A stretch of 64,000 nt of DNA from Hephaestia mangrovi. Its GTDB lineage: Bacteria > Pseudomonadota > Alphaproteobacteria > Sphingomonadales > Sphingomonadaceae. The position numbers were made by a program, and so were the translations under genes. The stretch covers positions 372,001 to 436,000 of the forward strand of contig NZ_JAINVU010000001.1 of the NCBI RefSeq assembly GCF_019880555.1, read 5' to 3'. Positions 1 through 7,672 of the stretch are shown one piece after another (position 1 is the stretch's first letter; each line of letters begins with the position of its first letter). The notes beneath the pieces are model-generated. The model made no database searches. It saw only the letters and a list, made by a program, of their open reading frames with translations, and had not been told where the DNA came from.

Positions 1-360
1 GGGATCGACCAGCGCCATCATCTCGTTGGTGGCGTTGGGTCCGCGCACGACAGTGGCGCCGCTGAACGTCCAGAAGCGCGTGCCGTTGACCTGCGGGAAA
101 TCGCCCTTGAGCTGGTCGAGCAGTGCTCCCATCGTCGAGAAATACGGCGTTTCCGGCGCACCGGGCAGGTGCCAGGTGTTGCTGACCGCCCAGATCTTGT
201 CATGGCCCGGCAGCACCTTGTCGTAGCTGCGCTCGAACTGGACGTAGAGGAACAGCACGAGGAACACCGCGATGCCGAGCGCCAGCCCGCCGATCGAGAG
301 CAGGGCGTAGAGCTTGTGCCGGGTGAGCGAGCGATAGAGCGTCAGCAGCGTCGAAGACAT
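1..360 (-). CDS. ABC transporter permease, FtsX/MacB type (N-terminal part only)
   Basis: The reading frame starts at the ATG at 360 and runs off the window edge, so only about 120 N-terminal residues are visible. It begins MSSTLLTLYRSLTRHKLYAL, followed by a hydrophobic segment (about residues 20-43) and a periplasmic MacB_PCD-like start. This is very close to the N-terminus of the next gene upstream (LLTLYRSLTRH, then GGLALG, FLVLFLYV and an LPG..IW pattern), so the two are tandem paralogues. It lies 11 nt after the stop of that gene and is the last visible member of the operon that begins at 4867. The family couples ATP hydrolysis to export of lipids, peptides or drugs from the inner membrane or periplasm. 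The substrate cannot be told. Confidence 0.85.
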   Translation of the reverse strand, partial: MSSTLLTLYRSLTRHKLYALLSIGGLALGIAVFLVLFLYVQFERSYDKVLPGHDKIWAVSNTWHLPGAPETPYFSTMGALLDQLKGDFPQVNGTRFWTFSGATVVRGPNATNEMMALVDP

Positions 361-371
361 GGGGGCTGGTC

Positions 372-2789
372 CTATTCGTAACGAAGGGCGCGGGCGGGCT
401 CGGCGCGGGCGACGCGCCAGGCCTGGCCGAACACGGTGGCCGCCGCGATCGCGACGGCGATGAGGGTGGCGGCGAGGAAGTAGAGCGGCGACAGCGCGAT
501 GCGATCGTCGAAGGCAGAGAGCCATTTACGCATTGCGAACCAGGCGATCGGCCAGGCGATCAGGTTGGCGAGAATGACGGGGCGGAGGAACTGGCCGATC
601 AGGAGGCGCATGATATCGCGCGTCGAGGCGCCGAGCGTCTTGCGGATGCCGATTTCTTTGATGCGACGCGCAGTATCGAACGAGGCGAGGCCGTAGAGGC
701 CGATGCAACCGATTAGCACCGCGAGCACCGCGCCGATGGTGAACAGGCGGCTGCGCTGAGCATCGTTCTGGTAGAATTGCCGGTAGAGCTGCTGGTTGAT
801 GGTGATGCTCTGGAAGGCGACCTCGGGCACGATCCGGCGCCAGACCGCGGCCAGCCGCCGGGTGACGGCGGGGACATCCGCCGGCGCGGTCCGCACCGTG
901 GCGATCATGTTGTCGGTTGCGCGCGAATCATATTGATAGACGGTCGGCTGGATCGGCTCGCGCGGCGAGGCGAAGCGCATGTCGGCGATGACGCCGATGA
1001 TCAGCGGATGGACACTCTGAGTGAACGGGGCGTCCTTGCCGATCGCGTCCGCGGGACGGGCGAAGCCGAGCGCCTTTGCCGCCGTGGCGTTGATGACGAT
1101 GTTGCGCGGGTGCTTGGCGAGATCGTCGGGGGTGACGCCGAAGGCATCGTCTCCGGCATGGCGCGCGTCGAACAAGCGCCCCGCGAGCAGGTGGGCGCCG
1201 AACGTCTGGAAGAAGCCGGGGCCGGTTTGCACCTGCTGCACGGTGATCTTGTGGTCGTTATTCTGGTAGCTCAGGATATTGATGCTGCCGTCGCCCGGCG
1301 TCTGGCGCGACAGGCCGATATCGGCGACGCCCGGCACGCCCGCGAAGGCATGGACGAGCTCGGCGCGCTGCGCCCCGTCAAGCCCGTCGGCGGAGAAACT
1401 GCTCACCGCGATCAACCCGTCGCGGCGGAAGCCGAGATCGGCGTCGCGCATGTGCGCGGTCTGCGCGACCAGCACACCGGTGCCGATCATGAAGGCGATG
1501 GCGATGGCGAACTGCAGCACCACGAGCGCCTGCCGCAGCCGCGCGCCCGCCTTGCCGCCGCTCGGGCTGCGCGCCGAGGCGAGCACGGAGGCTGGCCGGA
1601 AATGCGACAGCACGGCCGCCGGATAGAGCCCGGCCATGCCACCGACGAGCAGGATCATCACCGCGAGCGGGATCAGGATCGAGTGGCCGCCGAGATAGTC
1701 GATCGACAGCGAGATGCCGCCGATCGTGTTGACGAACGGCAGCGCCAGTTCGGCGATGGCAAGGGCGATCAGTGCGGCGAGCGCGACAGTGGCGATCGCC
1801 TCGACAAGAAATTGCGCGACCAGCGACGCGCGCGTGCCGCCCAGCACCTTGCGCAACGCCACTTCGCGCGCCCGCAGCCCGGCCCGCGCGGTGGCGAGGT
1901 TCACGTAATTGACGATCGCGATCAGCAGCACGAGCAGGCCGACGAGGCCGAGCGTCGCCACCACCGCGCGGTCACGCGGCTCGATCAGGTGAACCGCGGC
2001 AAGCGGCAGCAGGGTGAGCTTCAGGAAATCCGACGGCTTCTTGGAATCGGAGCTAAAGCCGTCCGGCGGGTGGCGATCGACGAAGGCGGGCAAATGCTGT
2101 TCGAAGCCATGGGCCGCGGCTGCATCGGCGAAGCGCAGGAACAAGGTGGTATAGGGGCTGGGCGTGCCGGCGGTATCGGCGGCTGCCGGCATCGGCACGT
2201 AGATAGGGCTGGCATAGGTCATGTTGCCCGGCATCGGTTTCAGCACGGCTGCGACCTGATAATCGTGCGCGGCGCCACCGAAGATCAGCGTGATCGTCTT
2301 GCCCAGCGCCGGGCCTTCGCCGAGCAGGCGCGTCGCCAACCCCTGGGTGATGACCGCACCATCGGGCCGCGCGAGCGCCGCGCGCGGATCGCCGGCGACG
2401 GCCGGGAAAGGGAAGAAATCGAAATAGGCGGGATCCACCTCGGCGACGATCCCGGAGGTCAGCGCGTTGCCGTTCTTCACGGTCGCGTCGTCGATCATCG
2501 TAAGCCGCGCGCCCTCCAGGCCGCGAAAATCCGCCTGGAGCTGGCCCAGCATGGCCTGCGGGGTGGAAATGTTCACCGCAGGGAAGCCGGGAATGTCGTA
2601 GGCCGAGTTGATCGTCCAGATACGATCGGCGCCGGGCAGCATGCGATCGTAATCATGCTCGTATCGCACATAGAGGAACAGCACGAGGAACACCGCCAGC
2701 CCCAAGGCGAGCCCGCCGATGTTGAGGATCGCGTAAAGCCGGTGCCGCGTCAGCGAGCGGTAGAGGGTGAGGAGCGCCGAGCCCGCCAT
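372..2789 (-). CDS. ABC transporter permease, MacB/FtsX family
   Basis: A protein of 805 residues with the double FtsX architecture: an N-terminal membrane helix, a large periplasmic MacB_PCD domain, an FtsX block of three helices around residues 280-420, a second periplasmic domain, and a final FtsX block (about 690-800) ending in ARALRYE. The conserved FtsX phrase VALRKVLGGTR appears in the first block and IGIRKTLGAS in the second. The start is taken as the ATG at 2789 because it overlaps the stop of the preceding 32-residue gene (TGATG). An in-frame GTG at 2792 is the alternative. It should form the membrane part of the exporter with the ATPase at 2884-3564. Substrate unknown; similar systems handle peptides or lipids. 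Confidence 0.9.
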   Translation of the reverse strand: MAGSALLTLYRSLTRHRLYAILNIGGLALGLAVFLVLFLYVRYEHDYDRMLPGADRIWTINSAYDIPGFPAVNISTPQAMLGQLQADFRGLEGARLTMIDDATVKNGNALTSGIVAEVDPAYFDFFPFPAVAGDPRAALARPDGAVITQGLATRLLGEGPALGKTITLIFGGAAHDYQVAAVLKPMPGNMTYASPIYVPMPAAADTAGTPSPYTTLFLRFADAAAAHGFEQHLPAFVDRHPPDGFSSDSKKPSDFLKLTLLPLAAVHLIEPRDRAVVATLGLVGLLVLLIAIVNYVNLATARAGLRAREVALRKVLGGTRASLVAQFLVEAIATVALAALIALAIAELALPFVNTIGGISLSIDYLGGHSILIPLAVMILLVGGMAGLYPAAVLSHFRPASVLASARSPSGGKAGARLRQALVVLQFAIAIAFMIGTGVLVAQTAHMRDADLGFRRDGLIAVSSFSADGLDGAQRAELVHAFAGVPGVADIGLSRQTPGDGSINILSYQNNDHKITVQQVQTGPGFFQTFGAHLLAGRLFDARHAGDDAFGVTPDDLAKHPRNIVINATAAKALGFARPADAIGKDAPFTQSVHPLIIGVIADMRFASPREPIQPTVYQYDSRATDNMIATVRTAPADVPAVTRRLAAVWRRIVPEVAFQSITINQQLYRQFYQNDAQRSRLFTIGAVLAVLIGCIGLYGLASFDTARRIKEIGIRKTLGASTRDIMRLLIGQFLRPVILANLIAWPIAWFAMRKWLSAFDDRIALSPLYFLAATLIAVAIAAATVFGQAWRVARAEPARALRYE

Positions 2790-2887
2790 CACGCGCGCTT
2801 ACCCGAACGGTCGGCGGCGAGGTGGCGCCAGAGCAGGATGGCGATCATTACCAGTACGATCGTCAGCAAGGCGTCGCGCAGTTTCAT
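2789..2887 (-). CDS. 32-residue single-pass membrane protein inside the ABC operon
   Basis: A short frame encoding 32 residues: MKLRDALLTIVLVMIAILLW, then RHLAADRSGKRA. The first 20 residues hold one clear transmembrane helix, followed by a basic tail. Its ATG (2887-2885) overlaps the TGA of the ATPase gene (ATGA), and its own TGA overlaps the ATG of the permease (TGATG). Such double coupling would be unlikely for a chance frame. I know of no named family for it. By position it could be a small subunit or stabiliser of the ABC complex, but that is inference. It could also be a translational bridge whose product matters little. Confidence 0.6.
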   Translation of the reverse strand: MKLRDALLTIVLVMIAILLWRHLAADRSGKRA

Positions 2888-3564
2888 GCGGCCCGCCGCG
2901 CCGAGGTGAGGATGCGGCCGTCGAGCATGTGGACGGTGCGCTTGGCGATGTCGGCGTGTGCAGGCGAGTGCGTGACCATGATGATCGTCGCCCCCTCGGC
3001 GTTCAATTCGGTGAGGATTTCCATCACCTGCGCGCCGTTTTCGGTGTCGAGATTACCGGTCGGCTCGTCGGCGAGGATCAGCTTGGGACTGCCGACGATG
3101 GCGCGGGCGATCGCGGCGCGCTGCTGCTGGCCACCCGACAGCTGGTGCGGGTGATGGTTGCGGCGGTGCGCGATGCCCACGCGGTCCATCGCGGCGTCGA
3201 CACGCTCGCGCTTCTCCTTCGACGGCATGTTGCGATAAGCGAGACCGAGCGCGACATTCTCGCCGATGGTCAGCTCGTCGATCAGGTTGAACGACTGGAA
3301 CACGAAGCCGAGCCGATCGCGACGCAGCCTGGCGAGTTCGGGCTCGGGCTCCTTGGCGACGTCGTCGCCCTCGAACAGGTAGCGGCCGTCGGTCGGGCGG
3401 TCGATCGTGCCGAGGATGTTGAGCAGGGTCGATTTGCCGCAGCCCGACGGGCCCATGATGGCGACGAACTCGCCGGCCTCCACGGTGAGATCGATGTCGG
3501 TCAGCGCGGTGGTTTCGACCTCGTCGGAGCGGAACAGGCGGCTGATGCGCTCGAGATGGATCAT
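2884..3564 (-). CDS. ABC transporter ATP-binding protein, MacB/LolD type
   Basis: A stand-alone ATPase of 226 residues, the usual length for LolD/MacB-type nucleotide-binding subunits. Visible motifs are Walker A GPSGCGKST (38-46), Q-loop Gln90, signature LSGGQQQR (142-149), Walker B LILADE (162-167) and the H-loop His199 in MVTHS. It energises the FtsX-type permeases encoded downstream. The start ATG at 3564 lies 13 nt after the adaptor gene. The stop overlaps the start of the 32-residue membrane protein. Gene order (adaptor, ATPase, small protein, two permeases) points to a MacAB-like exporter rather than LolCDE, which has no HlyD-type adaptor. Confidence 0.93.
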   Translation of the reverse strand: MIHLERISRLFRSDEVETTALTDIDLTVEAGEFVAIMGPSGCGKSTLLNILGTIDRPTDGRYLFEGDDVAKEPEPELARLRRDRLGFVFQSFNLIDELTIGENVALGLAYRNMPSKEKRERVDAAMDRVGIAHRRNHHPHQLSGGQQQRAAIARAIVGSPKLILADEPTGNLDTENGAQVMEILTELNAEGATIIMVTHSPAHADIAKRTVHMLDGRILTSARRAA

Positions 3565-3577
3565 GTGAAGGCCTTCC

Positions 3578-4867
3578 TCAATGAATGATGAGATGATCGT
3601 ATTTGACGTCGGCGGCGATCGGCGAGGTGACGATCGTCTCGCCCGGCTGCAGGCCGCTGGTGACCTCGACCTGATCGGGGTTGCGGCGGCCGGTGGAGAT
3701 CGTGCGCCGCGTCGCCGAGCGCCCGTTTTCGGCGACGACGAAGGCGACCGAGCCGCCGCCGTCGAGCCAGCCGCCGGCGGGCGCGACCACCGCCGGGCGA
3801 TCGGCGCCGAGCACGAGGCGGACGTCGATCGTCTGGCCGCGGTTGAGCCCGGCGGGCGGCGCCGAATCGAAGCCGAGCTCGACCTTGAAGCGGCCGTCGG
3901 TCACTTGCGGCAGGATGCGGATGACGTGGAGGCTGACGGCCTGGTCGCCGATCGTCGCGGTGGCGCGCTGGCCGACCTTGGCTTGCCCGAGATAGAATTG
4001 ATCGACATCGGCGGAGAGCTTCCATTGGCCCTCGGAATCGACCTGGCCGACATCGTCGCCGGGCTTGAGCGTCTGGCCGGGCTGGAGATCGAAATCGGTC
4101 AGCCGGCCGTCGGCGGGTGCGCGGATGGTGAGCGCGTCGAGGCTGTGGCGGACCATCGCGAGGCTCTGATTGAGCTCGGCCGCGGTGGTGCCGATCCGCG
4201 CCTGCTGATCCGATAGCGTGGCCGATTCCTCGGTGCGCCCCTGGGTCAGCGCGGCGACGCGCTTCTGCTGATAGGCGACCTCGTCCTTCAGCGGCTGCAC
4301 GGCGGCGTTGTTGACGATGCCCTTGTCGAACAGGGTCTGCTTCTTCTGCAGCTCGGTCCTCGCCTTGAGCAGATCGTTCTGCGCGTCGGCGACTTCCTGG
4401 GCCGTATCGAGGCGGTTGCGCTGAATGGTCAGGCGCTGGCTGCTGATGTTGCCGAGCTGGCCGGCGATGTCGGCGGATTTGGTGGCGACCTCGAGCTCGA
4501 GATCGGGATTGGCGAGCGTGGCGAGCGGCTGGCCTTTCTTGACCATCGCGCCGTCGACCGCGATCACCTCCCCGACCTGTCCGCCCGAGATCGCCGCGAC
4601 GAAGGTGGTGTGGAGCGGCACCACCTCCGCGCGTAGCGGCACGTAATCCTGGAACGGGGCGCGGACGACCTTGCCGGTCTGCACACTATCGGCATCGACC
4701 GACAGCGAGTTGGCCGAGGGAATCGCCCACCACAAGGCGAGCAGCGCAAGCAGCGCGCCGACGCCGATCGCGATGCGCTTCTCGCGCTTGCCGAAGCGGC
4801 CTCGCGGCCGTTCGATCTTCCTGTCCATGCCGGCGCCCGAATGCGCCGTCGTCCCCGTATCACTCAT
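3578..4867 (-). CDS. HlyD/MacA-type periplasmic adaptor of the ABC exporter
   Basis: A protein of 429 residues. A basic N-terminus precedes one transmembrane helix (about 31-50). A split biotinyl-lipoyl-like domain follows, then a long coiled-coil hairpin (about 125-215), a beta-barrel region and a C-terminal membrane-proximal domain. This is the membrane fusion protein layout. It should bridge the inner-membrane permeases to the outer membrane or act in periplasmic substrate handover. It is the first gene of the minus-strand operon and is divergent from the response regulator at 4994. A half copy of the palindrome found before that regulator (CGGACA, 4870-4875) lies just upstream of its start, which fits control by the neighbouring two-component system. 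Confidence 0.88.
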   Translation of the reverse strand: MSDTGTTAHSGAGMDRKIERPRGRFGKREKRIAIGVGALLALLALWWAIPSANSLSVDADSVQTGKVVRAPFQDYVPLRAEVVPLHTTFVAAISGGQVGEVIAVDGAMVKKGQPLATLANPDLELEVATKSADIAGQLGNISSQRLTIQRNRLDTAQEVADAQNDLLKARTELQKKQTLFDKGIVNNAAVQPLKDEVAYQQKRVAALTQGRTEESATLSDQQARIGTTAAELNQSLAMVRHSLDALTIRAPADGRLTDFDLQPGQTLKPGDDVGQVDSEGQWKLSADVDQFYLGQAKVGQRATATIGDQAVSLHVIRILPQVTDGRFKVELGFDSAPPAGLNRGQTIDVRLVLGADRPAVVAPAGGWLDGGGSVAFVVAENGRSATRRTISTGRRNPDQVEVTSGLQPGETIVTSPIAADVKYDHLIIH

Positions 4868-4932
4868 GCCGGACAGTGTATGGCGGCAGCGGGCAGTTAT
4901 GAAATCAAGTTAAAACAGTTCGTTATTACGTC

Positions 4933-4983
4933 GTGTTTTACACTGGCATGGCACTTCTGTAGCGAGTGTCCGTTTCCGGACAC
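4933..4983. promoter_or_regulatory. Divergent control region with two inverted repeats and a sigma54-like motif
   Basis: Between the adaptor gene (minus) and the response regulator (plus) there are two perfect inverted repeats: GTGT-TTT-ACAC at 4933-4943 and GTGTCCG-TTTC-CGGACAC at 4966-4983. Between them, 4949-4963 reads TGGCAC-N5-TAGC, with GG and GC separated exactly as in sigma54 -24/-12 promoters but with one mismatch in the -12 element. A TGTCCG/CGGACA half-site recurs at 4870-4875. The longer palindrome is the best candidate operator for the regulator. These are sequence observations only; function is inferred. Confidence 0.45.
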
Positions 4984-4993
4984 CAGCAGGCCC

Positions 4994-6238
4994 ATGTCAA
5001 CCGAATCACCCGCGATCCTGTTCGTCGACGACGATGCCGATATCCAGAAGGCGGCGCGGCTGCTGGCCGAGCGGCACGGCATGGCGATGGTTTCGGCCGC
5101 CGGCCCCGACGAGGCCTGGGCGCGGCTTGCCGAACGGACGTTCGACGTGGTGATGCTCGATCTCAATTTCTCGCGCGGGCGGACCTCGGGCGAGGAGGGG
5201 TTCGCGATGCTGCGGCGGCTGCTGGCGGCGGATCGCGACGCGGTGGTGATCGTCGTCACCGGGCATAGCGGGATCACCGTCGCAGTGGAGGCGATGCGCG
5301 CGGGCGCGAGCGATTTCGTCATCAAGCCGTGGAGCAACGACAAGCTCGCCGCCGCGCTCGATCGCGCGGTGGCGCTGAGGCGCGCGACGCTGGCGGCGGG
5401 GCAGGGAGCGCCGGCCGACGACGATCGGCTGATCCTCGGCGAAGATGCCGCGATCGAGCGGCTGCGCGCGATGATCGAGCGCGTCGCGCCGACCGATGCC
5501 GCGGTGCTCGTCACCGGGCCGGCGGGATCGGGCAAGAGCCTGGTGGCGCGTGCGATCCACCATGCCTCGCGGCGGGCCGGGCAGACGCTGACGGTGTTGC
5601 CGGCGGGATCGATCGAGGACGAGGCGGGCGTGACGGCGGCGATCGCGGCGGCGCGCGGCGGCACGCTGGTGATCGACGATGTGGAAGCGCTGGCGGGGCG
5701 GCTGCAGCCGGTGCTGGCGTCGATGCTCGGCGAGGTGCGCACGATCGCGACGAGCCGGCTCGACCGCATGAGCCTGCGCGACGCGATCGACGCCGACCTG
5801 CTGTTCCGGCTCAACACCGTCGAGCTGGCGATCCCGTCGCTGGCGCGGCGCGAGGGCGATGCGCTGGTGCTGGCGCGGCATTTCCTCGACCGGTTTGCGG
5901 CGCGCCACGGGCGAGCGGCGCGGCCGCTGACCGACGAGGCGGCGGGGTGGATCGCGGCGCATCCGTGGCGCGACGACGTGCGCGGGCTGCGCCAGGCGAT
6001 GGAGCGCGCGGTGCTGCTGGGCGAAGGCGATGCTTATGGAATCGCCGATTTCACCCATGGCGAGAGCGACGGCGGCACCGCCACGGCGAGCGGCGGCGAC
6101 CTCAATCTCGAACGATCCGAGCGGACGCTGGTGGAAGCCGCGCTGAAGCGGCACGCGTTCAACGTCTCGCGCGCGGCGAGCGAGCTGGGGCTGACGCGGA
6201 CCGCGCTTTATCGGCGGATGGCCAAATATGGACTCTAG
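4994..6238 (+). CDS. NtrC-family response regulator lacking the GAFTGA loop
   Basis: A protein of 414 residues from the ATG at 4994. The receiver domain has acidic Asp12-Asp14, phospho-acceptor Asp56, Thr89 and Lys111 in FVIKPW. An AAA+ domain follows with Walker A GPAGSGKS (175-182) and Walker B GGTLVIDDVE (222-231). A Fis-type helix-turn-helix closes the protein (about 375-414, ending TALYRRMAKYGL). Only about 47 residues separate the Walker A lysine from the Walker B aspartate, and no GAFTGA or ESELFGH sequence lies between them. In sigma54 activators this loop touches the sigma factor, so this protein probably does not open sigma54 promoters. It may act on sigma70 promoters or as a DNA-binding switch. 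Its kinase partner follows at 6453. Confidence 0.9.
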   Translation: MSTESPAILFVDDDADIQKAARLLAERHGMAMVSAAGPDEAWARLAERTFDVVMLDLNFSRGRTSGEEGFAMLRRLLAADRDAVVIVVTGHSGITVAVEAMRAGASDFVIKPWSNDKLAAALDRAVALRRATLAAGQGAPADDDRLILGEDAAIERLRAMIERVAPTDAAVLVTGPAGSGKSLVARAIHHASRRAGQTLTVLPAGSIEDEAGVTAAIAAARGGTLVIDDVEALAGRLQPVLASMLGEVRTIATSRLDRMSLRDAIDADLLFRLNTVELAIPSLARREGDALVLARHFLDRFAARHGRAARPLTDEAAGWIAAHPWRDDVRGLRQAMERAVLLGEGDAYGIADFTHGESDGGTATASGGDLNLERSERTLVEAALKRHAFNVSRAASELGLTRTALYRRMAKYGL

Positions 6239-6338
6239 GGTGTGCGGGTATTCGGCCCAGGGCGGGCCGCAAGGCGCGGCTTTCTGCGCTGCCGGTGCTC
6301 ACGTGCCTGAAGCAGGCTGCGCGCCGGTTGGCGGTGCG

Positions 6339-6369
6339 CCATGGATGCTGAAACGAGTTCAGCATGACG
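6339..6369 (+). repeat. REP-like palindrome, copy 1
   Basis: CCATGG followed by ATGCTGAA-ACGAG-TTCAGCAT and GACG. The 8-bp stem is perfect and the loop is 5 nt. It is preceded by GGTGCG, part of the wider conserved left edge GYYGCRCCATGG seen in other copies. It lies between the response regulator and the kinase gene, within a 214-bp spacer. The spacer also holds a second repetitive-looking stretch at about 6290-6330. Confidence 0.85.
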
Positions 6370-6452
6370 ACAATCATGATGCGACCTTGATTCAGGGGAC
6401 TAGGGCGGATCGACATTCGGCTCCCACCGATTGTCGGCTCGCCGTCGGCTAA

Positions 6453-7658
6453 ATGTCGATCCGCTCCAGCCTCAGTCGTCTCGCCGGGCCGGCGCTGCTG
6501 TTCGCGCTCGGTGCCGGCGCGATGTTCGCGGGGCTGCATGGATTGTGGGCGAACCTCGTGCTTGCGGTGCTGCTTGCGGTGTGGACGCTGGCGGCGATCC
6601 TGGTCGGCGCGGCGCGGAACCGGCGTCCGGTGCCGTCAGCGAGGCTGCCCGCGCATCTCGAAGCGCAGGCGCGCGAGCAGCGGCGGCTGACCGCCTATCT
6701 CAACCTCTCGCCGGCGCCGCTGGTGACGCTCGACAGCGAGCGGCGGCTGGTCGCGGTCAACCGCGCGGCGCGGCGGCTGTTCGGCTGCGAGGATCGCGTG
6801 CCCGATCCGCCCGACGACCTGATCGCGGCGATCGCGCTCGCCGCGCCGGGGCGCTCGGCAAGCGTGCAGATGACGACGCAGGGCGAACAGCGCACCTTCG
6901 CGCTGGCGACCGCCGATCTTGCCGCCGGCGGGGCCGGGCTGAGGATCGCGGCGATGGTGGATATCGGCGCCGAATTGCGCGCCGCCGAGGCCGGGGCGCT
7001 GCGCGACCTGCTGTCGGTGCTGAGCCACGAGATCATGAACGCGCTGACGCCGATCGCCTCGCTCGGCCGCACCGCCGCCGACATGCTCGCCGAGCGCGAG
7101 GAGGCCGGGCTGGCGCCGGTGCACGATGCGGTGGAGACGGTGGCGCGGCGGGCGGAGGGGCTGCAGCGGTTCACCACCGCCTATCGCGATCTCGCGCGAT
7201 TGCCCCCACCCGAGCTGACGCGGGTGCCGGTGAAGCCGCTGCTCGATGACCTCGCGCGGATGTTCGCGGCGCGCTGGCCGGGCGTGACGCTGGTGCGCGA
7301 GGAAAACGGCGCGCCGGGCACGGTGCGCGCCGATGCCGACCAGCTCCACGCCGCCTTGTGGGCCCTGTTGCAGAACGCCGCCGAGGCAGTGGGCGAGGGC
7401 GACGCGGGGCGGGTGACGCTCGGTTGCCGGGCGGCGACCGAGGGCGTCGCGTTCATCGTCACGGACAACGGGCCGGGCGTCGCGGCCGCCGAGCGCGAGG
7501 CGATCTTCCGGCCCTTCCATACCAGCAAGCCGGCCGGCAGCGGGGTGGGCCTGGCGCTGGTCCGCCAGATCGCGCACGCGCACCACGGCATTGTCGCGCT
7601 GGCCGAGGCGCCGGCGGGCGCGCGGTTCGTGATGACGCTGCCGATCGCGGCGGCGTGA
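6453..7658 (+). CDS. Sensor histidine kinase with two N-terminal membrane helices
   Basis: A protein of 401 residues. Two closely spaced transmembrane helices (about 10-30 and 34-53) are joined by a very short periplasmic turn, so the sensor probably reads the membrane or cytoplasm. A PAS-like region follows (about 75-170). The phospho-acceptor His192 is in LLSVLSHEIMNALTP. The HATPase_c domain has an N box (LLQNAAEAV), G1 (TDNGPGV) and G2 (GSGVGLALVRQIA). It is the likely partner of the regulator at 4994-6238, which lies 214 bp upstream on the same strand, and so controls the divergent ABC export operon. It ends only 14 bp from the convergent receptor gene. Confidence 0.9.
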   Translation: MSIRSSLSRLAGPALLFALGAGAMFAGLHGLWANLVLAVLLAVWTLAAILVGAARNRRPVPSARLPAHLEAQAREQRRLTAYLNLSPAPLVTLDSERRLVAVNRAARRLFGCEDRVPDPPDDLIAAIALAAPGRSASVQMTTQGEQRTFALATADLAAGGAGLRIAAMVDIGAELRAAEAGALRDLLSVLSHEIMNALTPIASLGRTAADMLAEREEAGLAPVHDAVETVARRAEGLQRFTTAYRDLARLPPPELTRVPVKPLLDDLARMFAARWPGVTLVREENGAPGTVRADADQLHAALWALLQNAAEAVGEGDAGRVTLGCRAATEGVAFIVTDNGPGVAAAEREAIFRPFHTSKPAGSGVGLALVRQIAHAHHGIVALAEAPAGARFVMTLPIAAA

Positions 7659-7672
7659 CTAGGGTCTGGACC

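Noticed and set aside
777..2909. Long plus-strand frame (about 710 codons) opposite the ABC permease
   Set aside because: Arg/Ala/Gly/His-rich composition with no recognisable domain; an antisense by-product of high-GC codon bias over a well-identified gene.
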